Of a stretch of DNA of 64,000 nucleotides, positions 35,013-44,227 are shown in pieces. The stretch comes from Acidovorax sp. MR-S7 (GTDB taxonomy: Bacteria > Pseudomonadota > Gammaproteobacteria > Burkholderiales > Burkholderiaceae_C). The notes below the pieces were generated by a model. The model was not told the origin of the DNA, searched no databases, and was given only the letters and a program-made list of their open reading frames with translations. The DNA lies in NCBI RefSeq assembly GCF_000400995.2, contig NZ_DF238999.1, positions 1 through 64,000 on the forward strand. Reading direction: 5' to 3'. The translations under genes were made by a program, and so were the position numbers. Within the stretch, counting starts at the first letter, position 1. Each line of letters begins with the position of its first letter.

Positions 35013-35662
35013 CTTCCTTGCGATGGGCCCTCATCATGGACGCGGTCGAAGCCGAATAGCACCGTGCATACAAGTACGGACGCGACTGGACCCGCCATGG
35101 GATGCAGCATGAATGCTGTCACTGGCGCGACCAAAACAAGCTGACGAAGACCCACGCTGTAGAGGTCGCCCGCTTTCCGCACATACGCAGTTCCCATCGC
35201 CATCCACTGCACCCTTGCGTCAGAGCCCACCGGCATGCCAACGATGAAGCCGGCGTGACCAAAATAGCGCACGGCCATTACCGACAGGACTAGTGAGAAA
35301 AACAGCAGTGCCAGCAGCGTGAGTTCCATCGCTAGCTGGGGGGTGAGCTGGGGCCCCGCGCCGCCGCCAAACTCGGTGCGCAGCGTTGGAATCGATAGCG
35401 TCAGCCCCCCCATGAGGCCCAGCGCAGCAGTTGACGCAGTCACAGTCGCAGACATGACCGCATTGCGCAAGGTCTGGACTGCCAGGATCTCCGAGCCTTT
35501 CTGATTCGAGACTGCAACAAGCCAGTCTTCTCTCAGTTTGGCATATGCACTTCGCGTTATGAAGACAGAGCATCGGCGCCGAGCCAATGCGAGAGAGACC
35601 TCATAGCTGATGAGGAGCGCGGCGGTACAGAACACCGCTAACCACCTCAATTCTTCATTCAT
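35009..35662 (-). CDS. DUF599 family membrane protein
   Basis: A 217-residue protein with about four hydrophobic segments (1-25, 68-90, 110-135, 175-205). The segment LREDWLVAVSNQKGSEILAVQTLRNAVMSATVTASTAALGLMGG matches the DUF599 pattern. It is convergent with the DUF3742 gene, overlapping it by 4 bp. Function unknown. It lies just before the second catabolic module and may be cargo or backbone. Confidence 0.65.
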   Translation of the reverse strand: MNEELRWLAVFCTAALLISYEVSLALARRRCSVFITRSAYAKLREDWLVAVSNQKGSEILAVQTLRNAVMSATVTASTAALGLMGGLTLSIPTLRTEFGGGAGPQLTPQLAMELTLLALLFFSLVLSVMAVRYFGHAGFIVGMPVGSDARVQWMAMGTAYVRKAGDLYSVGLRQLVLVAPVTAFMLHPMAGPVASVLVCTVLFGFDRVHDEGPSQGS

Positions 35663-35790
35663 GACTTATCGGCTGTCGAGCAGCGAACAAACATCCATTG
35701 AATAAGCTGCTCAATAATACCTGGGCAAAAGTGATTCCAACGTTATGTTGGATTACCACAGAAGGGTGAGTGAGCATCATTGATGCAGAT

Positions 35791-36483
35791 CTATGAGTCG
35801 AGCACGTGCACGATGTCCTTTACGGGCCGGCGCGTGATGCGAATGCAGTTTTCCGGCGCGGTGGTATCCGCGCGACCGATGGCCAAACCACACAGAACGG
35901 ATTCATTCTGTGCCGTCCTGAGGACAGGGCGAATGGCGTCATCGAACAAGTTCCATGCCGCCTGCGGGCAAGTATCCCAACCGCGCGACTTGGCCGCCAG
36001 CATCAAAGTCTGCAGATAGATCCCGTAGTCGAGAAAAGAACCACCGCCCAGCCGCCGATCCATGGTGAACAACATGCCAACAGGTGCTCCGAAGAACTCG
36101 AAGTTCCGGCGATGCTGACGCCGCATTGCCTCCTGCTCGCCACGCGCTATCCCAAGGGCTTCATAGAGCACGCGCCCATTCTGTCGGCGGCGCTCCAGAT
36201 ATGGCTCGAACCACTGTTCTGGATAGTACGCGGTAGCGATGCCGCCTTCGGGTGGAACGTCCTGCGACCGCAGGTCGTAAGCCTGCGTGACGGCGTCGAC
36301 CAATCTATCTCTAGCTCCCCCTCTGAATACGTAACCTCGCCAAGGTTGAGCATTCGACCCGCTCGGCGCGTGGCGTGCCAGCTCCAATATATCGAGCAGT
36401 TCCTCATTCGATATGACTATATCCGTGCGGAATGCCCTGATAGCGCGCCGCTCCCGAACGCTTCGATCAAAAGGGTTGTTCAT
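35791..36483 (-). CDS. Nitroreductase-family FMN oxidoreductase
   Basis: A 230-residue nitroreductase-fold protein. RRAIRAFRTD and ARHAPSGSNAQPWRGYVFRGG supply FMN-binding residues; the dimer-interface segment YGIYLQTLMLAAKSRGWDTCPQAAW follows. Such enzymes reduce nitro groups, quinones or enoates. The ATG at 36483 is chosen because the domain begins there. It is the last gene of the second CaiB/Bug operon, 17 bp after the Bug gene, so it may reduce a pathway intermediate. Confidence 0.88.
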   Translation of the reverse strand: MNNPFDRSVRERRAIRAFRTDIVISNEELLDILELARHAPSGSNAQPWRGYVFRGGARDRLVDAVTQAYDLRSQDVPPEGGIATAYYPEQWFEPYLERRRQNGRVLYEALGIARGEQEAMRRQHRRNFEFFGAPVGMLFTMDRRLGGGSFLDYGIYLQTLMLAAKSRGWDTCPQAAWNLFDDAIRPVLRTAQNESVLCGLAIGRADTTAPENCIRITRRPVKDIVHVLDS

Positions 36484-36500
36484 ATCAGCTAAACAGGAGT

Positions 36501-37475
36501 TCAATCGAGCTTCGCGCCCACTCTGCTGATGGTGCCCTTCCACATCATAGAATCAGCCTGAATCATGTTGGAAAACTCCTGACCATTGTTAAAGCGTATC
36601 AATGCGCCCAACGACTGTGTCGCTGCGGTCCGGGCATCCTGATTTTTGAAGGATGCTTCCAATAGCTTCTCCACTTTAGTGGCGATACTCGGGGCGACGC
36701 CTTTCGGAAAAATCACACCAACCCAGGGGCTCGCAACGATGTTCCCCCTTGCCTCAGTTGCCAGCGTGCTGACTCCCGGCAACAGTTCTGTTTCCTCGCG
36801 GCTGGCAACTGCAAGTGCCTTCAGGTCCTTGCCAAGATGCGGACGCACCACGGTCACGGTGTCGAACGACACACTGACGACCCCGGCCATGAGGTCGGGA
36901 ATGGATTTACTACTCCCCTGATAAGGAACGTGGGTCATCTTGATCCCATAGTGGTGCATGAATCGCTCCATCGTCAAATGGGACATGGTTGCATTTCCCA
37001 CCGAAGCGAAATTGACCACATTCGGATGTGCCTTGGCATAGGTGACGAGTTCCTCCACCGTGTTGTAGGGAGCTTTGGCATTGGCGACGAGAGCCAGCGG
37101 AAACTCGACTACCGAAGCGACAGGAATAAAGTCCTTGAGAGGATCGTAAGAGACCCTTTTATATAGATGCGGATTCATGACAAGCGCCGCGGGAGCCACG
37201 ACGCCCATCGTGTAGCCATCGGCCGGAGCGGCTGCCAGTGCGGCAAGCGCAATGCTGCCGCTCTGACCAGGCCTGTTCTCCACCACGAAGGGCTGTCCCA
37301 AAGCCTGGGACAGATCCTGCGAGATCATGCGGGCGAGCGCGTCGGTGGCCTGCCCTGCTGGGAATCCAACCAAGACTTTGACTGGTCGGCTGGGCCACGT
37401 GTCTGCAGCACAGGCGCCGGAAATCAGAAAAGCTGCGGCAGCAGCAAGTGCGCGGATAGATTGCGGGATGTTCAT
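36501..37475 (-). CDS. Bug-family tripartite tricarboxylate transporter substrate-binding protein
   Basis: A 324-residue Bug receptor with signal peptide (IRALAAAAAFLISGACA), VKVLVGFPAGQATDALARMI, FVVENRPGQSGSIALAALA, DGYTMGVVAPAAL and THVPYQGSSKSIPDLMAGV. The ATG at 37475 has a GGAGAC upstream. It follows the racemase-like gene by 29 bp, in the same order as the Bug/CaiB genes in the first module. Confidence 0.9.
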   Translation of the reverse strand: MNIPQSIRALAAAAAFLISGACAADTWPSRPVKVLVGFPAGQATDALARMISQDLSQALGQPFVVENRPGQSGSIALAALAAAPADGYTMGVVAPAALVMNPHLYKRVSYDPLKDFIPVASVVEFPLALVANAKAPYNTVEELVTYAKAHPNVVNFASVGNATMSHLTMERFMHHYGIKMTHVPYQGSSKSIPDLMAGVVSVSFDTVTVVRPHLGKDLKALAVASREETELLPGVSTLATEARGNIVASPWVGVIFPKGVAPSIATKVEKLLEASFKNQDARTAATQSLGALIRFNNGQEFSNMIQADSMMWKGTISRVGAKLD

Positions 37476-37504
37476 GCTCGTCTGTCTCCTTTGTGAATCT
37501 CTAA

Positions 37505-38626
37505 TCAGTCTTCCTGGCACCACTCAGCCACTGTGGTCGGCGACGCCGAGCCTCGAACCACGGGACCAGAGCGGATGCACCCTGGTGTACGGGAAAAGCG
37601 CGGAGCCGGCGCAGGGTGCAGTACCCCGTCCACTTGCTGCAGATTGCCGCGACTGCGAACGTGACTATGGTGTTCAATTTCGGACATCGATAAAACGGGA
37701 GTCACGCAGGCATCCGTGTTCGCGAAAACAGCGCTCCAATCGTCGCGCGTGCGCGTTGCGAAGATGCCCCCGAACTTCTGCCGCATCTCCGCCCATCTGC
37801 CCTGGTCGTGTTGTGATGGCAGCATGGATTCGTCAAGGCCCAGGCCCTGGAGCAGGGATTTGTAGAACTGAGGTTCAATCGCACCAACAGCCATGTGCTT
37901 GCCGTCCGAGGTGGCGTACACCGTGTAGAAGGGTGCTCCCCCGTCAGTGGGGTTTTGCTCGCGACCATCGCGCCACTCTCCGCCTTGCCAACGCCCGTAG
38001 ATTGGGGCCATCAACGCGAGGGTGCCGTCCAGCATGGCAGCATCCACGACTTGGCCTTTACCGCTGACATTCCTCTCCAGCAGAGCTGCCAAAACACCTG
38101 CAACGAGCAGCATGCCGCCTCCCCCGAAGTCGCCCACGATATTCAGTGGCACGACGGGATGTTCCGCCGGCCCAATGGCGTGCAGTGCACCCGAAATGGC
38201 GAGATAGTTGATGTCGTGCCCTGCCTCTTGTGCCAAATCACCGTCCTGTCCCCAGCCGGTCATTCGTGCATAGACTAGGCGCGGCTGGATCGCGTGGCAT
38301 CTGTCAGGGCCCAGGCCCAATCGCTCCAGCACCCCAGGCCGTAGGCCTTCGAGCAGCACGTCTGCGTGCTCAATGAGGCGCAAGAAATCGGATCGCCCCT
38401 CGGCCGCCTTCAGGTCAATGCCTACTGAACGCTTGCCCCTTGCGGTCAATTGATACCGATCATCTCGCTTCAGGCCCATGGTCACGGCCGCGGGTCGGTC
38501 TATCCGAAGGACATTGGCTCCCATGTCGGCCAGAACCATTCCTGCCCAAGGCACCGGCCCGACGGTCTCCAACTCTAGGACCTTCAGGCCGCGAAGAGGG
38601 CCTCGGCCCTGCGTGGTATTGCTCAC
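37505..38626 (-). CDS. CaiB/BaiF family protein, alpha-methylacyl-CoA racemase-like
   Basis: A 373-residue racemase-like CaiB/BaiF protein: RGLKVLELETVGPVPWAGMVLADMGANVLRID, ARMTGWGQDGDLAQEAGHDINYLAISGALHAIG and NIVGDFGGGGMLLVAGVLAAL. It closely resembles the protein at 26598-27698 across its length. It starts with GTG behind GAGGGG, 16 bp after the CoA-transferase gene. Substrate unknown; a 2-methyl-acyl-CoA is possible. Confidence 0.85.
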   Translation of the reverse strand: MSNTTQGRGPLRGLKVLELETVGPVPWAGMVLADMGANVLRIDRPAAVTMGLKRDDRYQLTARGKRSVGIDLKAAEGRSDFLRLIEHADVLLEGLRPGVLERLGLGPDRCHAIQPRLVYARMTGWGQDGDLAQEAGHDINYLAISGALHAIGPAEHPVVPLNIVGDFGGGGMLLVAGVLAALLERNVSGKGQVVDAAMLDGTLALMAPIYGRWQGGEWRDGREQNPTDGGAPFYTVYATSDGKHMAVGAIEPQFYKSLLQGLGLDESMLPSQHDQGRWAEMRQKFGGIFATRTRDDWSAVFANTDACVTPVLSMSEIEHHSHVRSRGNLQQVDGVLHPAPAPRFSRTPGCIRSGPVVRGSASPTTVAEWCQED

Positions 38627-38642
38627 GAATCGCCCCTCGGTT

Positions 38643-39851
38643 CTAGATGACGCCTTGAGCCGTCAAGACATCGATCTCTGTGTCGTCAATCCCGATTTCT
38701 GCATAGATCTCAGCGTTGTGCTGCCCTATGTCAGGCCCCGTCGTCATCGAGGGAAGATCCCTTCCCGTCACGCGGGGAACGACACAGGGAGCGGGAATAC
38801 TTCCGTAGTCCGGATCCTTGATCCGCACGATTGCATCGCGCTCGATGAAGTGGGGGTCTCTCTTCACATCCTCTATGGTGTTTACTTTGCTAAAAGGAAT
38901 TTCTGCCTGGACGAGGACGGGCTGAATTGCATCGAAAAATTCGTTGCCAAACCATTGCCGCAATTCCTCGTCCAATGCATGGATATGCTGGATGCGCGCG
39001 AGGCTGGTGCTGTACCTCGAATCGCTTCTCCAATCAGGTCTTCCCAGAGCATCGGCCAACCGAAAGAAGGTCGACTGGGAGGACGCCACCATCGAGAACG
39101 ACACCCCATCTTTGCTCTTGTACATATTCGACGGTGCTGTGTAGGTGGCCATGTTTCCAGCGGCGTGCCGCGTGAACCCCAGCAGTTCGTGCTCGACGGG
39201 AAGCGGGTCGAGAATCCGGAACAGGGCTTCGGTGGCTGATAGGTCGACTTCCACGCCAGGCAAGCTCGGATCACCACGAAGCCGTGCAATCTCCGCGGCG
39301 ATCGAAAAGGCACAAAAGATCCCCGCGACAGAATCGCCGATCGGGAAGTTCATGTGCAGCGGCGAGCCTGGCTGCTCCCCAGTCAGGTTCGTAAAACCGG
39401 ACATTGCTTCGAAGACACGTGCGAAGCCCGGACGGGAGCGGTACGGGCCAGTCTGTCCAAAGCCAGTAAGACGCACCATGACGAGCCGTGGGTTGACCTG
39501 TTTCAACACATCAAAACCCAGCCCCCACTTCTCCATGGTTCCTGCACGGAAGTTCTCCACAAGCACGTCGAACTTGGGCAGCAACTGCAGGAAAATCTCC
39601 CTGCCTCGAGGGGTTCTGACATCGAGCGTGATGCCGCGTTTCCCGCGGTTGGCAACCTTCCACCAGAGGGCCTTGCCGTCTTTGACAGGCTGCAGTGTCC
39701 GTAGAGCATCACTGCCGTCGGGCAATTCCAGTTTCACCACATCCGCACCATGGTCGGCACAATAGGTGGATCCCGATGGCGCTGCGAGAACGGTTGCCAT
39801 GTCTAGGATGCGCACACCTGCCAGCGCGCCCTGCGTCTGATGCTTGTTCAT
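38643..39851 (-). CDS. CaiB/BaiF family III CoA-transferase
   Basis: A 402-residue CoA-transferase: AGVRILDMATVLAAPSGSTYCADHGADVVKLELP, KVANRGKRGITLDVRTPRG, LTGFGQTGPYRSRPGFARVFEAMSGFTNLTG and the aspartate in PIGDSVAGIFCAF. It is the first gene of the second minus-strand operon, facing the second IclR gene across 168 bp. Confidence 0.88.
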   Translation of the reverse strand: MNKHQTQGALAGVRILDMATVLAAPSGSTYCADHGADVVKLELPDGSDALRTLQPVKDGKALWWKVANRGKRGITLDVRTPRGREIFLQLLPKFDVLVENFRAGTMEKWGLGFDVLKQVNPRLVMVRLTGFGQTGPYRSRPGFARVFEAMSGFTNLTGEQPGSPLHMNFPIGDSVAGIFCAFSIAAEIARLRGDPSLPGVEVDLSATEALFRILDPLPVEHELLGFTRHAAGNMATYTAPSNMYKSKDGVSFSMVASSQSTFFRLADALGRPDWRSDSRYSTSLARIQHIHALDEELRQWFGNEFFDAIQPVLVQAEIPFSKVNTIEDVKRDPHFIERDAIVRIKDPDYGSIPAPCVVPRVTGRDLPSMTTGPDIGQHNAEIYAEIGIDDTEIDVLTAQGVI

Positions 39852-39919
39852 ATGATCCTTCGATAGTCGGAAGTCAGCCGTGGGTCACTTTAAGCATGCC
39901 AGCGGAGCCCGTGGTCGTG

Positions 39920-39936
39920 GTTTCGCTAGGCGGAAC
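39920..39936. promoter_or_regulatory. Candidate IclR operator of the second module
   Basis: GTTTCGC-TAG-GCGGAAC is an inverted repeat with 6 of 7 arm bases paired, in the middle of the divergent region between the CoA-transferase and IclR genes. It shares the GTTYCGC/GCGRAAC arms with the sites at 30761-30777 and 30913-30929. Confidence 0.45.
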
Positions 39937-40019
39937 CGTGATCCCTGAGCTGCCCTTGGATCGATACGCCATCTAAGCTAAGCAAGCGACTTCCTACGCA
40001 CACACATCGAGAGGTACAC

Positions 40020-40889
40020 ATGCCTGCGAATCGAGTTCAGATCAAACTCGCTGGCCTCGTTGATCCGAGCGAACTCAGCGGCGACCGGCAGTTCTCAATG
40101 AATCTCGCGCGCGGGCTGGAGGTCCTGAGGGCGTTCTCCATTGCGTCCCCTGCCCTTGGAAACAAAGACCTGTGTGAGATCACTGGACTTCCGAAGGCGA
40201 CCGTGGCGAGGCTGACTTACACCCTCGTCATGCTGGGCTTCTTGTCTCAAGACCAAATCGATCAAAAGTATCGGCTTGGACCAGGCGTCCTTTCATTGGC
40301 GCACCCGCTTCTTGCCACGATGGCCATTAGAGGCATCGCGCGCCCGTTCATGCAAAGACTCGCTTCGGAGACAGGCTGCTCTGTGAACCTGGGGGTGCGG
40401 GATCGCAACCGGGTGATCTATGTCGAGGCCGCACGAGCGGATCGGCAAAACCCCCTGTTGCCTGACATAGGCAGCTCGCGGCCTCTGCTTGCTGGAGCCA
40501 TAGGCCGCGTCCTTGTTCTGGCCAACCCCGCAGGTCAGACACAGCACATCATCAACCGCCTCAAGACTTTTGATCCTGCCGCCTACGAGAAGCATTCCAC
40601 AGCGCTCCGCGCCGACGTGGCGCTTTTTAGACGAGAGGGGTACTGTCATGCACGAGGCGACTGGCACTCAGACATCCATGCGATAGCCGTGGCGGTAGCA
40701 GACCCGACAAGCCGGGAGACGTATGCATTGAACTGCTCTCTCAAAATTTCGAGCCATGAGAATGAACATCTACGAGAGAACGTGCTGCCAAAGCTGAAGG
40801 CCATACGTGACGAGATTGAACATGCTCTGCGTGACGAGCAATGTCGCCCCGAACATTGGAGGGGATCAAAGCCTCGAAAATCGAGCTAG
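40020..40889 (+). CDS. IclR-family transcriptional regulator
   Basis: A 289-residue IclR regulator with an N-terminal extension of about 25 residues, then the winged helix (NLARGLEVLRAFSIASPALGNKDLCEITGLPKATVARLTYTLVMLGFL) and the effector domain (VNLGVRDRNRVIYVEAARAD, SSRPLLAGAIGRVLVLAN). It should control the divergent CaiB/racemase/Bug/nitroreductase operon. Its stop lies 15 bp from the stop of the ICE traG gene, a very tight cargo-backbone border. Confidence 0.9.
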   Translation: MPANRVQIKLAGLVDPSELSGDRQFSMNLARGLEVLRAFSIASPALGNKDLCEITGLPKATVARLTYTLVMLGFLSQDQIDQKYRLGPGVLSLAHPLLATMAIRGIARPFMQRLASETGCSVNLGVRDRNRVIYVEAARADRQNPLLPDIGSSRPLLAGAIGRVLVLANPAGQTQHIINRLKTFDPAAYEKHSTALRADVALFRREGYCHARGDWHSDIHAIAVAVADPTSRETYALNCSLKISSHENEHLRENVLPKLKAIRDEIEHALRDEQCRPEHWRGSKPRKSS

Positions 40890-40904
40890 CCCTTGATATG
40901 CAGA

Positions 40905-42452
40905 CTATTTGCTCTTATCGGGTTTCGCAGCCATCCGCATTGCTCCTCCAAATGCCATGTTTCCAAATTTTCCACCAGCAGCCTTAGCTTCTCCAGTGCC
41001 GTTGATCAGGCCCTGTAGTGCACTGCCCGCATGAATGCCTGCCCACCCCAAGGCCGTGATCCAAAAGGTTGGGAGCACGATGAACATCGTGCCCATCACG
41101 AAGTTGAGTAGCAGATCTCCGAATGCGTTGTTCAGTCCCATGACTGGATCGAAGCCCCAGTGCGGGCGGTTCCAGCCGAACCCCCAGCCGTACAGGGCAT
41201 CTAGGATAGTGCTGTCGATCCAGCGCGCGAGCTGAAACCAGAAATCGACGAAGAAGAATGAGAACTGGACGATGCTCAGCACCGTGACCGTCTTCAGGTC
41301 GTAGGTGCCCACGACCAGCACCAGCGGAATGCAGATGACCAGCGCCATCTTCAGCAGCGCCATCACCATCGGCAGTGCCTGCCGGACCACATCCATCGCG
41401 GGAAACGCGCCGACGGCTCCGATGGCGAGCCCGACATCGCCAGCCGCGCGCGTGATGATGTTGGCGTCCGTCTTGTCGATCTGCCCGCCGTAGTCCGTGT
41501 ACACGCTACCCTGATTCAGCTTCTGCTGCCGTGGCGAAGCGACAGCGCGGATCACGGAGTCGTCCACCTGGGCACGGCTCAGGAAGCCGGCCCAGCCGGC
41601 GAGGCGATTCAGCAGGCTCGGGTCGACCTGGGCAAGCAGTCGCGCCCGCAGGCCGTTGCTGCCCTCGGCCCACCACTGCCTGCAAGTTGGGTAGCCGCCA
41701 CCGCTCGCGACCTGCGCCAGACCCGCGTCGCGGGTGCTGTCGTAGGGCCAGTTGTCGCGCGCCGTGCTGGAGCGGTAGCTGTCGTAGTAGCCGCCCGTCT
41801 CCGTGAAGAAGCGCGATCCGATCCACGTCACGTCGTGCATCTGCGCCTCGTCGAGGCTCGGGCGCAGCATAAACAGTTTGGCGCGGGCCGGCCCGTAGCA
41901 GTCGTGCGTGAAATCCGCCACCTCCTGGGCCAGCACCGGATCGTCAATGCGTGTGGCGTCGATCTCCATGCGCATCTGCCGCAGATCGGTTCCGCACGGG
42001 ATCGCCGCGACGGATGCGCCTGTGACCGCGCGCGAGAGCGCGTGCATGAAGCCCCACCAGATCGGCACCTTCGCGGACTGGTTGTTGAGCGTGCTGAAGG
42101 ACTGCGACCAGCCGGTGTCGGCGGGCAACGGGACGTTGACCTGGCACTGCGTCGAGCGCGAACTGTCGTGCTGGATGGTGCTGAGGTCGACGTCGAGGAA
42201 CGGGATGCCGGCGAACATCACCACCACGATGGCAACGAACACCCGGTTCTCGATGCGGGCCGCCGAGAGCGTGCCCTTGTTGCCCTCGTCGGCGCCTTCC
42301 GCACGGGCGCGGAGCCATTCCTGCACGATGATGGCAAGGAACGGCAGCGCAAAGACCCCGCTGGCGACGAGCACCGCCCAGATGCCGTTGTGGATGAGCC
42401 AGGAGACCAGCGTCAGGTAGTACTCCAGGTAGTCGGTTGTGATAAGCGTCAT
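40905..42452 (-). CDS. traG: Conjugal transfer protein with TraG N-terminal domain
   Basis: A 515-residue membrane protein with a TraG-N-type domain: hydrophobic segments near 20-40, 75-90, 360-420 and 450-480, and the family segments WIHNGIWAVLVASGVFALPFLAIIVQEWL and WIDSTILDALYGWGF. In MPF-G elements it helps stabilise mating pairs or exclude like elements. It is the last gene of the tra operon that begins at 45600; the 119-residue ORF lies 15 bp upstream. Confidence 0.88.
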   Translation of the reverse strand: MTLITTDYLEYYLTLVSWLIHNGIWAVLVASGVFALPFLAIIVQEWLRARAEGADEGNKGTLSAARIENRVFVAIVVVMFAGIPFLDVDLSTIQHDSSRSTQCQVNVPLPADTGWSQSFSTLNNQSAKVPIWWGFMHALSRAVTGASVAAIPCGTDLRQMRMEIDATRIDDPVLAQEVADFTHDCYGPARAKLFMLRPSLDEAQMHDVTWIGSRFFTETGGYYDSYRSSTARDNWPYDSTRDAGLAQVASGGGYPTCRQWWAEGSNGLRARLLAQVDPSLLNRLAGWAGFLSRAQVDDSVIRAVASPRQQKLNQGSVYTDYGGQIDKTDANIITRAAGDVGLAIGAVGAFPAMDVVRQALPMVMALLKMALVICIPLVLVVGTYDLKTVTVLSIVQFSFFFVDFWFQLARWIDSTILDALYGWGFGWNRPHWGFDPVMGLNNAFGDLLLNFVMGTMFIVLPTFWITALGWAGIHAGSALQGLINGTGEAKAAGGKFGNMAFGGAMRMAAKPDKSK

Positions 42453-42467
42453 GACCTCGATCTCCCC

Positions 42468-42827
42468 TCAGCCCTGCATCCAGAGGCTGACCTCGAGCGC
42501 CAGAACGGCGACGACACCAGCGATCTCCGCGCGCACCAGTCGGCGCCGGGCCTCCAAAGCATCAGGCTCGCGCGTCAGCAGCCGACGGCGCATCCAGATC
42601 CATCCGTAGGCCGTCCCGCCGTACAGGCACAGCCGCCACACCAGGAAGTAGCCTGCCTTGGCCGCCAGCCATTCCTCCCAGCGGGCAACGCTGCCGACAA
42701 GGTAGATGCCGGCGACGTTGGCGACCACGGCAGCGGCGACGATCAGCGCGGCCCACAGCAGCGCCTTTGCCGCGCGCCGGCCGGTCAGCCAGCGCGGACG
42801 CGGGAGGGCTGCGTCTCCCGGGCTCAC
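42468..42827 (-). CDS. Small ICE membrane protein, function unknown
   Basis: A 119-residue protein with about three hydrophobic stretches (residues 20-40, 50-65 and 100-115) and basic loops. It starts at GTG and overlaps the TIGR03755 gene by 4 bp; it ends 15 bp before traG. A small membrane protein at this position is usual in ICEclc/PFGI-1-type elements. I recognise no named domain. Confidence 0.75.
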   Translation of the reverse strand: MSPGDAALPRPRWLTGRRAAKALLWAALIVAAAVVANVAGIYLVGSVARWEEWLAAKAGYFLVWRLCLYGGTAYGWIWMRRRLLTREPDALEARRRLVRAEIAGVVAVLALEVSLWMQG

Positions 42828-44218
42828 GGCCGACCTCCGGGGCTGCCCTTCTGCAACTGGTCGAGCCGGTCGGGCACCGGGTCGCCCTCATAGACGCCGC
42901 GAGAGCCGGCCGCGCGGGTGCCGTGGCGCTGAATGATGGCCATTGGCGAGTTGTTGGCCAGCTCGCGGCGCAGTTCCAGTTCGGTCTTGAGATTGCGAAT
43001 CTCACGGTCGAGCGTGTCGCTCTCCTTGTTCACGGCCTCCACGGCAAGCTCGTTGGCCGCGACGTTGGGCTCCTTCTTGCCCGTGAGCAGCGTGCGCTGC
43101 AGCAGCAGCGCTTTCTCCAGTACGGAGGACAGCGCGACCTCGGACGCCAAGCGCTGCGACAGCAGGTGCCGGTCAGGCTCGTCGCGCAGCGCCTCGATCA
43201 CGCCGCGCGTGATCGGCAGCGACGCGCTGCCGGCTTCGCGCAGGTTCTCCGGCGTCGTGTTCTTCGCCTTGGAGATGAGATCCTGGAGGGCCTGCAGCTT
43301 GGTGTCGTACTCTTCCTGGATCAGCGGCGTCAGCCCGACGCCGGGCAGCGTCTCGGTTTTGGTGCAGGAGTCGCAGGTGCGCTGCTCCTTCTCGCCGAGG
43401 ACGCGCGTGGCCCACTCGACGGCAGCCTGCGGCGACGTCCAGGTCTGGCACGACAGGCTGGCGCAACTTGGCGGGGCAATTGAGGACGTATCGGTCACAC
43501 CGCGCCCGTTGACCAAGTTGTAGCCTGCACGGGTGACGTCGCCCACCACCTTGATTGCGGGCTGGCCGGAGCCGCCAGCATTGCTTCCACCCACCCAAGG
43601 CACGCCGTCATTGCCACGGCGTTTCTCTGCCTGATCGACGGCGGAGACGGCGTCCGTGCTCGACACCGCGTCGCGCAGCGCCAGTCCCTCGGCCATCTGG
43701 CTCCAGCCGAGCTGCCCACCCGCCATGTCGGCCATCTTCTCAGCCATGGCGCGGCAGGTCAGCTTGGAGCGGTCGAAATCGAGCCTGGCCTGCAGCACGC
43801 CGTTCGTCAACAGGTTGTAAAGACCAGGATCGGCGCGCTGGATGATCAGCGCCGGCAGGGAGGCCACTGCGCTGGTGGCACTCTGGATCACGTTGCTCAT
43901 GATCTGCTGGAAGCCATTCGTGATGCCGTTGAGCTGGTTCTTGAGCGTCGTCGTGATGCTCATGTCGCCGCAGATCAGGTTGCTGTTCCAGCCCGCACCA
44001 ACCCCCAGGGAGCGCATGCCGGCTGCGCGGCCCATCGACACGGCGCTCCCGCCGCCGATCGAGTACATAACGTCATCGCCGATGACGCTGCCGCTGGACT
44101 GGTAGCCCAACTGGCCCCAAGCCACACCGCCCATCAGAGCCATGGAGCCAGCCAGGACCAAGGCAGCCGCGGCGCGGCCCGCCGAGGGGGACAGGAGCTT
44201 GAATTCGGGATTCCTCAT
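42824..44218 (-). CDS. Integrating conjugative element protein, TIGR03755 family
   Basis: A 464-residue exported protein with a signal peptide (AAAALVLAGSMALMGGVAWGQ) and a family-typical region NLICGDMSITTTLKNQLNGITNGFQQIMSNVIQSATSAVASLPALIIQRADPGLYNLL. Several cysteines (CASLSCQTW, CDSCTK) suggest disulfides, consistent with two Dsb-like proteins in the element. The C-terminal third is helical and probably coiled coil. It acts in the periplasmic or outer part of the mating apparatus, by analogy with TraH-like proteins. Confidence 0.88.
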   Translation of the reverse strand: MRNPEFKLLSPSAGRAAAALVLAGSMALMGGVAWGQLGYQSSGSVIGDDVMYSIGGGSAVSMGRAAGMRSLGVGAGWNSNLICGDMSITTTLKNQLNGITNGFQQIMSNVIQSATSAVASLPALIIQRADPGLYNLLTNGVLQARLDFDRSKLTCRAMAEKMADMAGGQLGWSQMAEGLALRDAVSSTDAVSAVDQAEKRRGNDGVPWVGGSNAGGSGQPAIKVVGDVTRAGYNLVNGRGVTDTSSIAPPSCASLSCQTWTSPQAAVEWATRVLGEKEQRTCDSCTKTETLPGVGLTPLIQEEYDTKLQALQDLISKAKNTTPENLREAGSASLPITRGVIEALRDEPDRHLLSQRLASEVALSSVLEKALLLQRTLLTGKKEPNVAANELAVEAVNKESDTLDREIRNLKTELELRRELANNSPMAIIQRHGTRAAGSRGVYEGDPVPDRLDQLQKGSPGGRP

Positions 44219-44227
44219 CGCGTCACC

